DNA of 64,000 bases. Origin: Cohnella sp. SGD-V74 (GTDB taxonomy: Bacteria > Bacillota > Bacilli > Paenibacillales > Paenibacillaceae). Positions 27,544-37,700 of this stretch are shown piece after piece (the stretch's first letter is position 1; every line of letters begins with the position of its first letter). Position numbers and translations under genes: made by a program. The DNA is taken from assembly GCF_003001675.1 (NCBI RefSeq), contig NZ_PVYW01000019.1:124001-188000 (forward strand), in the 5' to 3' direction. A model generated the notes under the pieces. That model worked only from the letters and a program-made list of their open reading frames with translations. It was not told the origin of the DNA and did no database searches.

Positions 27544-28411
27544 TGGCATATTGTACCGGTGTCAAACCGGTTGTTCGTTTAAACAGCTTGGTGAAATGAC
27601 CTTGATCTGCAAAACCGACTTGAACTGCGATCTCCTTCATGCCCAGTCGGCCGCAGCGTATTAACGTTTTCGCTTGCTCAATCCGGAGTTGAATCAAATA
27701 TTGATGCGGCGTTAATCCCGTCTGTTTTTTAAAGAGCCGCACGAGATGAGATATACTTACATTGGCTGCCGCGGCCAACTCTTCGAGCGACATATCCTTT
27801 TCCAAATGTGCTTGCATATATTCGATAACGAGAGTGATTTGCTGATTTGTTAATTTGGAAAGCTTGATACACTTCTCGGAACTTGTCGTGTAGTGCTGCA
27901 GTAAATGAACGGCCGTCATGTTCGCCAAGGAGTCGCGATAAAGCTTACCGCTCGCCCCTCCGTTATACAATTCTTCCAGCATCCACTCGCCAAGCTGTAG
28001 GAGCTTCTTGTCCTGCACCAGAAATTTGCGCTCCAACATCAATTCACCCGTTTCGCCAAATCCGGATTCATCTGCAACCTCCTCTAAGAAGGTCGGAACG
28101 ATTTCCATCTTCAAGAAGGAAATCGATTGCTCCCATTGACAAAACAACTTCGTTTGTACGGGAACAATTTGAACATCACCCGATCGAGTGATGCCTCTCT
28201 GTTGGTCCGCCTGTTCAAATGCATGCAATTTCACCTGGTCTGCTGATCCATGTATCATGACGAGGTGTTTGGAAGACAGCGCGGCATCATAAGCTTCATT
28301 TGGAGACACCCGATCCCACATCGAAACCTTGATTGACGTCCAACCCAAATGATCGCTCGAAATCACGGGCTTCGAATCGATTGTAGCAAATGATTTCATC
28401 TTATGATGCAT
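27536..28411 (-). CDS. AraC-family transcriptional regulator
   Basis: 291 aa. The start is ATG 28411, preceded by GGAGGTGATC, an almost ideal ribosome site; the ATG 14 codons earlier sits right beside a TATAAT box (about 28455-28462) and is rejected. The N-terminal 180 residues form a sensing domain of unclear type. The C-terminus carries two helix-turn-helix motifs: SLEELAAAANVSISHLVRLFKKQ and MKEIAVQVGFADQGHFTKLFKRTTGLTP, in part. Its targets may be the adjacent NTF2-like/DsbA genes, which run in the same direction 160 bp downstream. AT content fits the neighbouring acquired genes. Confidence 0.88.
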   Translation of the reverse strand: MHHKMKSFATIDSKPVISSDHLGWTSIKVSMWDRVSPNEAYDAALSSKHLVMIHGSADQVKLHAFEQADQQRGITRSGDVQIVPVQTKLFCQWEQSISFLKMEIVPTFLEEVADESGFGETGELMLERKFLVQDKKLLQLGEWMLEELYNGGASGKLYRDSLANMTAVHLLQHYTTSSEKCIKLSKLTNQQITLVIEYMQAHLEKDMSLEELAAAANVSISHLVRLFKKQTGLTPHQYLIQLRIEQAKTLIRCGRLGMKEIAVQVGFADQGHFTKLFKRTTGLTPVQYAKR

Positions 28412-28548
28412 TACGATCACCTCCATGCCCAATTCAGACACTGCTTGACACATAGGTATTATAACACAATTCGATCGACAGGACGGTAACGCCTGTTTTT
28501 GCCGAAGCTACAGATTGTTGCCGATGCAACGCAATGCCTAATAAAAGT

Positions 28549-29682
28549 CTACTTTAATCTTACGCGATCCCCTTCTTGCAAGGGTTCGCTGCTTCCAACG
28601 ACGATCGTATCCATCGGATACAATCCTTCCTGAACCGCCGCTTCATTTTCATTCGCATCTGCGATCAAGATATAGGATTTGCGTACATGGAAGGCATTGC
28701 CGAGCGGCCCTTTCTTTTCATCAATGACATAGACGAATTTTCCGCCGCGGTCGTTGTGAACGGCCGCATTCGAGATCATGAGATGGTCCTTGCCGACCAG
28801 CGTTTTTTTCACTCGGATGCTCGCTTTTTCGCCGCCTTTCAGTACTTCGTCCCGGACTTGAATCTGAACGATTTTGGAAATGGGGGGCGATTCCATTGAT
28901 TCCGTCTCCGATTGCTCTGCATCTTGAATGCCCACAACTTCTCCTTCCAGCACCCTGACTTCCCGGTCTTTCACGACCACCTCCAATTTTTCCTGCGTAC
29001 TCAGCAGCTCAGCGCGGTCAGCCGGCAAAGTCAGGGAAAGCATGAAGCCTTTGCTTCGATTCGCAATGCTCACGACAGATGCGCCGGGGGACGATGACAA
29101 GCCTTCGGTCGCGCCAAGCTTGGTCACGATGCCGGCAAACGGAGCGACGATACGGCTATGGAGCTCCATATCTTCTTGCAGTGCTTGTATCTTGCGTTCC
29201 TGGATACCGATCTCAAGCCGGAGCGTCTCGAGATCCCGTTTTGCGTTGTCCATAAGCGTGGAATCCTGGTTCCTGCCCGCTGCTTTGAAAGCGTCAAATA
29301 ATGCTTCCAGGCGTATCCTTTGAATTTTGAGCGCAGCTTGCTCGTCCGCGAGCTGTCGTTCAACCGTCTTCGTTTCATAGGTGATCAATACTTGGCCTTT
29401 TTCCACCGTGTCCCCTTGTTTTACCTCTACCTTCTTTACCCTCCACCCGAGCTCATGCGCAAGCTCCGTTTCCTCCAGCGGCTTCAAAACACCGCTGCCT
29501 TCAATGATACGGTTTAGTTCGCCTGGCACCGGCTGTTCCGTTGTTACTTTAGGCAACGTGACAGAGAGCAGGGTATTGCTAAAAAACGTGAGGAGAAGCA
29601 ATATCCCAAAGAACAGCCCGGCAATCCACCTGAGCTTCCGTTTTCTGATTCCATCCGATAAATCCGTTCCCTGCAGCTCCAT
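28549..29682 (-). CDS. HlyD/RND-type membrane-fusion adaptor-like protein
   Basis: 377 aa from ATG 29682 (AGGGGGGAAAGG just upstream). Order: cytoplasmic Lys/Arg-rich tail, one membrane helix (about 19-41, WIAGLFFGILLLLTFF), a barrel-sandwich hybrid half (VEVKQGDTVEKGQVLITYET), a coiled-coil hairpin (about 115-170), the second lipoyl-like half (IVAPFAGIVTKLGATEG), a beta-barrel domain and a C-terminal membrane-proximal domain. Such adaptors normally serve export pumps. Here it starts ten bases after a sugar-permease gene and is last gene of an uptake-type ABC operon, with no RND pump or export ATPase near. Its role is therefore unclear: substrate handover across the wall is one possibility. 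Confidence 0.82.
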   Translation of the reverse strand: MELQGTDLSDGIRKRKLRWIAGLFFGILLLLTFFSNTLLSVTLPKVTTEQPVPGELNRIIEGSGVLKPLEETELAHELGWRVKKVEVKQGDTVEKGQVLITYETKTVERQLADEQAALKIQRIRLEALFDAFKAAGRNQDSTLMDNAKRDLETLRLEIGIQERKIQALQEDMELHSRIVAPFAGIVTKLGATEGLSSSPGASVVSIANRSKGFMLSLTLPADRAELLSTQEKLEVVVKDREVRVLEGEVVGIQDAEQSETESMESPPISKIVQIQVRDEVLKGGEKASIRVKKTLVGKDHLMISNAAVHNDRGGKFVYVIDEKKGPLGNAFHVRKSYILIADANENEAAVQEGLYPMDTIVVGSSEPLQEGDRVRLK

Positions 29683-29692
29683 CCTTTCCCCC

Positions 29693-30562
29693 CTATCCCT
29701 TGATGCCGGATGATTGTATGCCTTGAACAAAATAGGTTTCCGCGTACAGGAACAGCAAAATAACCGGACTCATGTAGAGCAAGGATGCCGCAAATCCGAC
29801 GCCGCGCTCCCCTTCAAGGATGCGGGACAAATAAACGGATAGCGGATGCTTGAGCGGGTCGTCAATAAAAACGAGCGGCTGCTCGACCATATTCCAGTAA
29901 TCGGCAAACAATAATACAACCAGAGCAGCAATGCCGGATTTTGCAAGCGGCAGTACGATCGCGAGGAAAATTCGAGCATATCCCGCCCCATCCATTCGTG
30001 CAGCTTCGATAATCGGGCTCGGAATATGCAAGTAAAACTGGCGAAGCAAAAACACGCCGAATGGAGCGAAAATGCCCGGTAAAACAATGGCCGCCGCGCG
30101 GTTCAAGATGCCCAACTCATCCGCCATGATATAATTCGGGACGAGCGTAACTTGAAAAGGCATCAGCATCGCCACAATATACACAAGAAACAAGGCATCC
30201 TTGCCAGGGAGACGCAGATTGGCAAGCGCAAAGGCGGCAAGCGACGCCACGATTGTTTGTCCCGCGATAATGGGAGCAACCAGCATCATCGAATTCCAAA
30301 ATCGCAATAAAAACGTCGGGGAGTCGATCAAGACGTTGCGGAATTGCTCAAGCGTCACCCAATCGGGAACGAGCTTCCAATTGACAAACTGCCCTTGCGG
30401 TCCTCCGTCAGCGCTCGTCATATTACCGATCAGATCGTAATTCAACCCGATTTCGCGCTCTGTCATGAACGAACCGGTTACGGTCAGCACAATCGGAAAC
30501 AGCGTGATCAAGGCAAAAAGGAGAAGGAGAACGGTTAACGCGTATTTATGCAATTGAACCAT
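29693..30562 (-). CDS. Sugar ABC transporter permease (MalG type)
   Basis: 289 aa with six predicted membrane helices and the EAA loop EAARMDGAGYARIFLAIVLP. It starts YALTVLLLLFALITLFPIVLTVTGSFM and ends in QGIQSSGIKG, as usual for the MalG-like side. A large N-terminal extracellular loop includes GPQGQFVNWKLVPDWVTLEQF. It lies 15 bp after the partner permease gene. No ATPase is encoded in the operon, so a shared one is assumed. Confidence 0.92.
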   Translation of the reverse strand: MVQLHKYALTVLLLLFALITLFPIVLTVTGSFMTEREIGLNYDLIGNMTSADGGPQGQFVNWKLVPDWVTLEQFRNVLIDSPTFLLRFWNSMMLVAPIIAGQTIVASLAAFALANLRLPGKDALFLVYIVAMLMPFQVTLVPNYIMADELGILNRAAAIVLPGIFAPFGVFLLRQFYLHIPSPIIEAARMDGAGYARIFLAIVLPLAKSGIAALVVLLFADYWNMVEQPLVFIDDPLKHPLSVYLSRILEGERGVGFAASLLYMSPVILLFLYAETYFVQGIQSSGIKG

Positions 30563-30577
30563 CTTGACCTCCCCCCA

Positions 30578-31456
30578 TTATTCCATGAATGTCCTGAAAC
30601 GGCGTTCCAGCAAATAAAGACCGGCGACCAGGATCATGATGCTTCCGACCATCAAGCTGGCCGCAGCTGTCAACTTCTGTATATCAAGCGACAAAAACAT
30701 GTTGTTCATATAATGCTGAAGCATGTAAATGCTGTCATGCGGATAATTGCCTGCAATCAAGTACGTTTCCCGAAACACCTTGAACGAACCGATAATCGAC
30801 ATCAAAACAACAAAAAACAAGGTTGGCATCAAATAAACCATCGTAATGCTGCGCCATGACGTGAAGGGCCCCGCCCCTTCCAGCCTCGCGATTTCATAGT
30901 AGCTTTCCGGAATGTTCTGCAAGCCGGCCAAAAATAAAATGACGTTGTACCCCATGTTCTTCCATGCATAGACCAGCGTTACGGTCACGATGGCCCAGTC
31001 CGATTTCATCCAATCGATTCGCTCCATCCCGAAGCTGTGCATCCATGCGTTGACCGCCCCGTTCCAGTCGAATCCGATCTGCCATATAAAAACGACAGAG
31101 GCAACGGGCACGACAAGCGGCAGGATAAAGGCCGTTCTCAGCCATTTGCGGAGGTAGACGCTCTTGTTCAGCAGAATCGCCAAGCATAAAGAACTGCCGA
31201 TCATGAGCGGCACGCTCATGAATGTGAACAACGCAGTGTTCCATGCCGCTTTGCGGAAGGAGGCGCTTGCCAGCAGCTCCCGATAGCCCGCCAATCCGAC
31301 AAATGCGCCATCCGGCGTGCCGTCCTGAAAGGAATAGACGAGTCCCATCGCAAACGGAATGACATAGAAAAGAGCGAAGCCTCCTGCACTCGGCATCAGG
31401 AACATGAAGGCCGCGGCAATCTCTTTTTTCCGCCAATGAATGTTCATGCTCGCCAC
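30578..31456 (-). CDS. Sugar ABC transporter permease (MalF/UgpA type)
   Basis: 292 aa. The N-terminal helix AFMFLMPSAGGFALFYVIPF is followed by SFQDGTPDGAFVGLAGYREL, six membrane segments, and a somewhat divergent EAA loop (YYEIARLEGAGPFTSWRSI). It is the partner of the permease encoded 15 bp downstream and follows the binding-protein gene by 14 bp. Together they form a CUT1-type sugar importer. The sugar cannot be named. Confidence 0.92.
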   Translation of the reverse strand: MASMNIHWRKKEIAAAFMFLMPSAGGFALFYVIPFAMGLVYSFQDGTPDGAFVGLAGYRELLASASFRKAAWNTALFTFMSVPLMIGSSLCLAILLNKSVYLRKWLRTAFILPLVVPVASVVFIWQIGFDWNGAVNAWMHSFGMERIDWMKSDWAIVTVTLVYAWKNMGYNVILFLAGLQNIPESYYEIARLEGAGPFTSWRSITMVYLMPTLFFVVLMSIIGSFKVFRETYLIAGNYPHDSIYMLQHYMNNMFLSLDIQKLTAAASLMVGSIMILVAGLYLLERRFRTFME

Positions 31457-31470
31457 TCCCTGTTCCTGTA

Positions 31471-32919
31471 TTATTCATTCAAATAAATCCCGACTCTGCT
31501 TTGAATGAGCTTCGCTGCGTCTTCAGCCGATTTCTGCTTGTTGAAGAACGCTTTGGCTTCCTCAAACAGGATCTCACTGATTTGTGACGGCGTTTGGTGC
31601 AACGGTTTATTTGCCGCGGCGATTCGTTGCTTGAATATGCTCAGCCCCGCCTCCGTGATGTTTACGGTTTTGACCTTGCCATCCATATCTTCAAACTTGA
31701 CCGTTCCTTCTTTCAGCAATTCCTTTAATTGTCCTTCCAGCGTCGCTTTGTTCATGGGGAACATTAAATACGAACGGTTTTGGTCCTGCCTGTTTTTTGA
31801 CCCTTGCATCTCGTCGGACAGCAAAAACTTGATAAAGTCCCATGCTTCCTTTTTCACGGCTGAGTTCGAATAGATGCCTACGTTATAGCCTGTCGTAAAA
31901 TACGTGCCTGTCTGCTGCCCCTCGGCAATCGGCTTTTGGTACAGCTTTCCTGTGCCATGAAACATGACGGGATAGGTGAAATAATCTTCGATCGACCGGA
32001 TTGAAGCTCTGAAATCAAAGTAGCCTTGCAGCCCTTCATAGTTTTCGGTCATGACCTGTTCGTCGAATAAGGTGTTCACTTGTTCAAGCAGCCGGACGAA
32101 GAGGTCGGAGTCAAAATTCGCTTTCCTGCCGGCTTCATCTACAAACGCAGCGTAATTATCTTGAAACAGCAGCTCCAGGGCGCCTGTCTTGCTTATGCCC
32201 AATAACCCGTGCGGATAACTGCCTTTCTTGATCAATTCCTTTGTCGTATCGATAAACTGGTCGAATGTCCATGTTTTGTCGTCGATGTTCACGCCTGTCT
32301 TCGAAACGGCTTCTTCGTCCACCCAAAAGAAATCCATATAAAAATGGAGCGGCATGCTGTATAGCCCGCCATTCAGCTTGCTGTTGTCCCATATGTTGCT
32401 GTAATACTGCTCTTTCTGGAACGACGAATCCTGCTCCATCATTTCGCTCAAGTCAACCAGCATTTTCTTATTCACATATTTGCCGACAGGCAAAAAGTCC
32501 AGGACGATCAAATCAGCCGCCCCTTTTCCCGATAGCAGCTCCGTGTTCATCTTGGTTACGATTTTATCGTACTCGCTTTCGTCGAGCTTTCCTTCGCCAC
32601 GATAATCTTTCAACTGAATCGTGATATCGGGATGCCGGTCTTCGTATTTCTTTTTGGCTTCCTTGAAATAGTCCGAGCTTCCTCCTGTCGCCAATACAAT
32701 GGTCTTTTTTCCGCCTTTATTTTTCTCCGTTTCCCCTGGGGAAACTCCGGCGCTTCGATCCGGCTGCTTGTCTTCGTTCCGCACGCTCTCCGTTCCTGTG
32801 CCTCCGTCCGGGATTGCAATGTCATTCCTTCCGACGCTCCCATTGCTGCCGCTGCCGCTGCAAGCCGCCATCGTCAAAAGCATCGCAAAGCCAACAATCA
32901 ACAAGGTTACTCTTCTCAT
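31471..32919 (-). CDS. Extracellular sugar-binding lipoprotein (CUT1)
   Basis: 482 aa from ATG 32919, chosen because GGGAGAG lies seven bases before it; an ATG five codons upstream is also possible. Hydrophobic signal and lipobox TMAAC near residue 19, followed by a Ser/Gly-rich linker. It has the solute-binding fold: TIVLATGGSSDYFKEAKKKYEDRHPDI in part, ADLIVLDFLPVGKYV, and KKEAWDFIKFLLSDEMQ. First gene of an operon continuing through two permeases to the HlyD-like gene. A 250-bp gap upstream separates it from the SLH gene. The ligand is unknown. Confidence 0.92.
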   Translation of the reverse strand: MRRVTLLIVGFAMLLTMAACSGSGSNGSVGRNDIAIPDGGTGTESVRNEDKQPDRSAGVSPGETEKNKGGKKTIVLATGGSSDYFKEAKKKYEDRHPDITIQLKDYRGEGKLDESEYDKIVTKMNTELLSGKGAADLIVLDFLPVGKYVNKKMLVDLSEMMEQDSSFQKEQYYSNIWDNSKLNGGLYSMPLHFYMDFFWVDEEAVSKTGVNIDDKTWTFDQFIDTTKELIKKGSYPHGLLGISKTGALELLFQDNYAAFVDEAGRKANFDSDLFVRLLEQVNTLFDEQVMTENYEGLQGYFDFRASIRSIEDYFTYPVMFHGTGKLYQKPIAEGQQTGTYFTTGYNVGIYSNSAVKKEAWDFIKFLLSDEMQGSKNRQDQNRSYLMFPMNKATLEGQLKELLKEGTVKFEDMDGKVKTVNITEAGLSIFKQRIAAANKPLHQTPSQISEILFEEAKAFFNKQKSAEDAAKLIQSRVGIYLNE

Positions 32920-33098
32920 CTGCTTCTCTCCCATCCATGAATCGCGATTCCAAGGTTCATCCTATATCAAGGTTGTAAAAAAAAGCTGTCCAAGATGTAA
33001 ACAAAATGTATCCGATGATGACCATTACGTAGTAGCCCCTGAAAAAATCGGGTTAAATGGTGCATGAAAGATTACTTTTTTTGACCGCAAACGCAGCA

Positions 33099-33125
33099 AC
33101 CCCCATGAATCTTGTTCACGGGGGA
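33099..33125 (-). terminator. Hairpin downstream of the SLH gene
   Basis: CCCCCGTGAA / TTCATGGGGG with a five-base loop and one G-T pair on the minus strand, 45 bp after the SLH gene stop. It is GC-rich enough to terminate, but the T-rich tail lies some 25 bases away, so it is only a possible terminator of the long locus. Confidence 0.4.
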
Positions 33126-33170
33126 GCTTCCTTTTTACGAAGAGTCGTATGTTCGGTTTGCGGCAATCAA

Positions 33171-34733
33171 TTATTGCAAATTATAAATTTTGTAAATTAA
33201 AACGGCCGTTTCCGCGCGGGTTGCATCGCCGAGCGGATTGATTCGCTTGCCGTCGCCGGCAACAATGCCGTTGCGGACAAACGTCGCCACGCTATCCGCC
33301 GCATAGGAAGCAATGCGGTCGCGATCGACGAACCCGCTCAGCTCTTCCGGCGCTCCGGCGTCCAGCCGCTTGTTCGCAACGATAAGCGCTCTGTGACTCA
33401 TTGCCATCATTTCCTGCCTCGAGATCGAAGCGCGGGGGTTGAACGCGTTATTCCCGACGCCGGATGCGATGCCCAGCTCCCTTGCGATAGCCACGGCGTC
33501 CGCATAATAATCCAGCTCTCCGACATCGGCGAATCTCTCCCCTGCCGTTGCGGTCAGGCCTAGCGCCTTGACCAGCAGCAGGACGAAGTCCGCTCTCCGG
33601 ATGGGCGCTCCCGGGTCGAAAGCAAGCTCGGATGTCCCGCTGATCACCCCTTTGGAAGCCAGCACCTCTATCGCTTTTTTGGCCCATCCGTAACGGTCGA
33701 TGTCGTTAAAAGTCCGAAAAACAAACGCCGTCGCATACCGTTCGAACCGGGTCGTCTTGAAAGAAACTGTCCCCGCCGAAGCGTCGTACCGCCCGGTCGG
33801 GACCGGAACGGCGCGGCCGGATTCATCGATCGACAGAACGACGATATGCTCGGTGGCAGCCCGTTCGGCATCGGTCAGGACGTAAGGAATCGAGACGACG
33901 ACGGGCGCAAGCGGATTATGCCAAGCGATCTTCCTGTTATCGACCGCCAGCTCGATTCCGATGGCGGGCCTGTTTCCGATGACGGTTTGCGCCTTGGCGT
34001 TCAGTTCGGAAGGATCGAGCGATCTGATCGTCAGCCTGGCGATTTCGGCTCTTTGCAGGCGCAGCGAATTTAACATGTGGCTCGGGAGCAAGAGCCGTCC
34101 CCATTCGGTTTTGATTTCGATGCGATGCGTTTCGACGGCTGTGTTGAGATACGGAACCGGTATGCCCACCGTGTAGGAGACGGCGCCCTCGACTTTCGGA
34201 AATTCGATAATCGCGGTGACGGGTTCTTCTCCTTGCGCACCGCCGGCAAGGGCCCGGACCATATCGCTCTCCGGAACGTCGGCGCTGGCATTGCTCTTAG
34301 CCGCATCGAACGACGGAGACGATATTTTGACCATACGCGCGTCCTTAGGCGCTGCGGGTGGCTGAGCGGAACCCCCTCCGCCTCCTCCGGAACCCGGGCG
34401 CGCCGCCGCAACGTTAAACGACGTTGTCGCGCTTGTCGTTGCGTTCCCCGCGATCACCCGATATGCGCCCGCGGCGAGATCGTTCGGCAGCTTGAACCGT
34501 CCGCTGAAACCGCCGCCGTTCAGAACGTCCGTATGGAGGATCGTTCCGTTCGGCCGCAGCACGGTTATCGTCAACTCTTCAAGCGTCGTGCTGCCGGAGA
34601 TCGTCACCATGCCGCCCGGAGCCTTGTCTTCGACAGCGTTCAGCGTAATCTGCGTCGCTTCAGCCCCTACCCAAGCCGACGGCTGAAGGAAAATGAACAG
34701 GCCGATCAATGCGGTCATTGCCTTCTTGAACAT
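33171..34733 (-). CDS. SLH-domain surface protein
   Basis: 520 aa from ATG 34733; an in-frame extension upstream overlaps the preceding gene and is rejected. Order: signal peptide (about 1-25, FKKAMTALIGLFIFLQPSAWVGAEA), an Ig-like domain (about 26-125), a Gly/Pro-rich linker, a middle beta-rich domain (about 150-345) and three S-layer homology repeats at the C-terminus (from about 350: YGWAKKAIEVLASKGVISG, then FNPRASISRQEMMAMSHRAL and NPLGDATRAETAVLIYKIY). SLH repeats bind pyruvylated secondary wall polymer, so it is held on the cell surface. It starts 13 bp after the giant beta-helix gene and ends the long locus. It may be the wall anchor of a surface complex, which is inference. Confidence 0.9.
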   Translation of the reverse strand: MFKKAMTALIGLFIFLQPSAWVGAEATQITLNAVEDKAPGGMVTISGSTTLEELTITVLRPNGTILHTDVLNGGGFSGRFKLPNDLAAGAYRVIAGNATTSATTSFNVAAARPGSGGGGGGSAQPPAAPKDARMVKISSPSFDAAKSNASADVPESDMVRALAGGAQGEEPVTAIIEFPKVEGAVSYTVGIPVPYLNTAVETHRIEIKTEWGRLLLPSHMLNSLRLQRAEIARLTIRSLDPSELNAKAQTVIGNRPAIGIELAVDNRKIAWHNPLAPVVVSIPYVLTDAERAATEHIVVLSIDESGRAVPVPTGRYDASAGTVSFKTTRFERYATAFVFRTFNDIDRYGWAKKAIEVLASKGVISGTSELAFDPGAPIRRADFVLLLVKALGLTATAGERFADVGELDYYADAVAIARELGIASGVGNNAFNPRASISRQEMMAMSHRALIVANKRLDAGAPEELSGFVDRDRIASYAADSVATFVRNGIVAGDGKRINPLGDATRAETAVLIYKIYNLQ

Positions 34734-34746
34734 GGCAGCCACCCCG

Positions 34747-37700
34747 TTACTCCATCGTTCTCGGCGCTGCCAAATTTTCCGCCGCGCCGGCGCTGCTGCC
34801 CAACCGATCAAATACGAATACTTTTACGCGATACGACGGCTTCTGCGGATCGGCTACATGGAATTCCGCAGTCAATTCCTTCGTCGTCTGAATATCTTCG
34901 ATAAGCGAGACGATGCTGACGGGAACGTCCCCGTCCATTAGTTGGAAGACGACCGTTTCCTTGCCGCTGTGATCGATGGCTCCGGAAGTCGGCTTGATGC
35001 TGGCCGCCGCCTGGATGCCAAACGATCTGTCTAGTCCCGCAGCAACGATCGTAAACGAAGGCTGAGTCTTCGTTAGCATGAAATCGTCCGCATAGATGGC
35101 GCCCTTCCCGGTCGCAGTCAAGTAGAGCTGCAGGCTCGCCGTGCCGGCCGGGATCGTAAACTTGCCGCCGAGTTGCTTGTAATCGGCGTTGGTCACCGCA
35201 AGCTCGACAACCCCGTCCTTGATCTTCTTCCCTTCGCTGTCGATGCAGTTGACGCCGATGTACCCGACCGCTCCGTCTACCGCCTTGGCCCATACGAGCA
35301 GCGTGTAGGATTGCCCAGGCGTGAACCCGGTAATCCCGGTATGCAGAAATCCGGAGGCCGCGCCGGACCTCAGCGCGAACAAACCGCTGCGCACCTCGTC
35401 CTTCACCACAGTCACGTCGCCGTAAATTTCATTGTCGGGGGCATCATGGTTCCAGCCGGACATGTCCCCTTTCTCGAACCCCGGGTTCGGCAGCAGGTTG
35501 ACGATCGACTTCTGCGCAACCGCAGTAATCGGCGCGCTCCAAGTACTCGTCCCCGTGTCGCTTCTCGTCGCCCTCACTTGGTAAGTATGCGCAGAGCCCT
35601 CGGCCAACCCCTGATGCTGGTACGGAGACGTCACATTGCTGGCAAGCGTTCCGTCCACAAGCAGATCGTACTCGGTTGCTCCCGTCACGTCGTTCCACGT
35701 CACTTGAATCTGCGTTTCGCTCACCGGCGCCGCCTTCAATCCGGCAGGCACGCTGGCCTCCAGAACGATATCGTCCGCGACGAAGACGCCCTGATCGTTC
35801 GCCTGGAACGAAAATTCCATCTTGGCAGTGCCCGGAGGCGTGACGAACGATCCCGTATAATGCTGGAACGTCTCGCTCGTGACGCTGATCGGAGTTGCGT
35901 GTCCTTGCAGCATAACGTTGTTGCCGTCGTAGAACACGACGTCGATGGTGCCCAGTCCCGGTTTGCCCGCATCCGGTTTGCCCGCTTCGATCGCGGACAC
36001 TTTGCCCCACAAGGACACCAGATACGTCTTATCGCCTTCCACGCCTTTGGAGACCATCTGCGAGCGGCCGTCCCAGCCGTCTCCCCTGAGACCATAGGCG
36101 CCGTTATAACCGATGCCCGCAACGACTTCCGCCCCCCAGCTTACTTCCCATCCGGTCGTCCCTGCCTCGAAGCCGGGATTCGTAAGCAGGTTCGACTGCT
36201 CGGTCAGGCTTGCGCTGACGCTTGGCGTCCAAGCGCTGGCTCCGCCTCCGTGCTTGGACCGGATACGATAAGTATGCGTCTCGCCTTCTTCCAGACCCGT
36301 ATGGGCATACGGGCTGCTCACGTCGGTTATCAATTGATCGTCGATCAGGATGTCGTAACCCATCGCGCCTTCGACAGCCGCCCAGACGACATCGATCCGG
36401 GAGCCGCCCGCAGGGATCGTCGATACGCCCGAAGGCACCGGCGGCGAACGCTCCAGCAGCACGTCGTCCAAATAAACGGAAGCGCCTGCAACAGCGTAGA
36501 TCTGCAGCGTCTTCACGCCGGGCAGCGTACGTAAAGTGCCGACGTACGGTTTGTAGCCTTCGCCGACGTCCAGCGTAAAATCCAGACCGCAGCCGTCTAT
36601 GCCGTTGCCGGCTTGATCCAGACAACTGATCCCGATCCAGGCTTCGTCCTCCGGATTGTTCGCCCAGAACGAGAACGTGTAGTGCTTGTCCGCGATGACA
36701 TTCGAGGCGATATCCTGATAAACGCTGGCCCCGTCTGCCAGATGAAGCGCCTGGACGCCCCCGTGTGCAATTTTAACGGACGGCGTATCGGCGACAACCG
36801 TCGGCGTCCCGCCCCAAATGCCCCAATCCGCGAGCGCGCTCGCTTCAAATCCGGCATTGCCGACAAGGTTGGTCGCCGCAGCCGGCGTAACCGCGCTGAC
36901 GGTCGGGCTCCAGGCGCCGACTCCGTCCCCGTTTACGGCTCTTACCCGATAAGTATGCGATGAGCCCGGCGATAATCCGGCATGCGTATAAGGGCTGTAC
37001 ACTTGTCCGATCTCCATGCCGTCCACCATCAAATCGTAGCTCGCAGCTCCGGCGACTGTCTGCCAGCTTACCCGAATCTGCGATGAACTGTCCGCAACGG
37101 CAGTAAGCCCCATCGGTACGGCTGGCGGCTGCCCGACCGGATTCCCGGCCTCCAGCGAGAAGTCGTCCGCATACGCCGCTCCGCCTGCCGCCTTGAAGTA
37201 GATTTCCAATCTTGCGGTTCCCGCCGGCGCCGTGAAAGCTTGCTCCACCTTTTCATACGCCGACGCATTCGATGCCGACATTTCAATTAGCGCAGTCGCA
37301 AGCGGCGCATTCGAACTATCGTAAGCATTGACGCCGATCGTTCCGACGGCTCCCGTCTCAGTCTTCACCCATGCGGACAACGTGTACGCCCGGCTGTCAT
37401 ACACGCTGCCGGACACGCTCTGCGCAATGTCGCCGCCCGCGCTCGCCTGAATCGCATAGTTGCCGCTGCGCGCGCTTCCGCCGCCAATCACGGCCGCCGT
37501 TCCCGCCGCCGAGCTCCAGCCCGTTGGATCACCGGTTTCGAATCCCGGATTGACGAGCAGATTGCTTGTCGTAAATTCATAAGCGCCGATGTCGGGCGCG
37601 CCGTTGTACAGCGCATGACCCCAGAAATCTTGGCCTCCGTTGTCGATGCCGCCCAGTTGGCCGATCGGCATGCCTGCGTCGATCAGAGGCGACCCTTCAA

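Noticed and set aside
32998..33014. 17-mer AAACAAAATGTATCCGA also found with one change at about 49956
   Set aside because: Only one pair, one mismatch, no common context beyond both lying near SLH genes; too weak to call a repeat family.
35173..36534. 453-codon plus-strand open frame (and similar ones at 37615-38697)
   Set aside because: Antisense to the repeated beta-helix/CBM gene; no family features.
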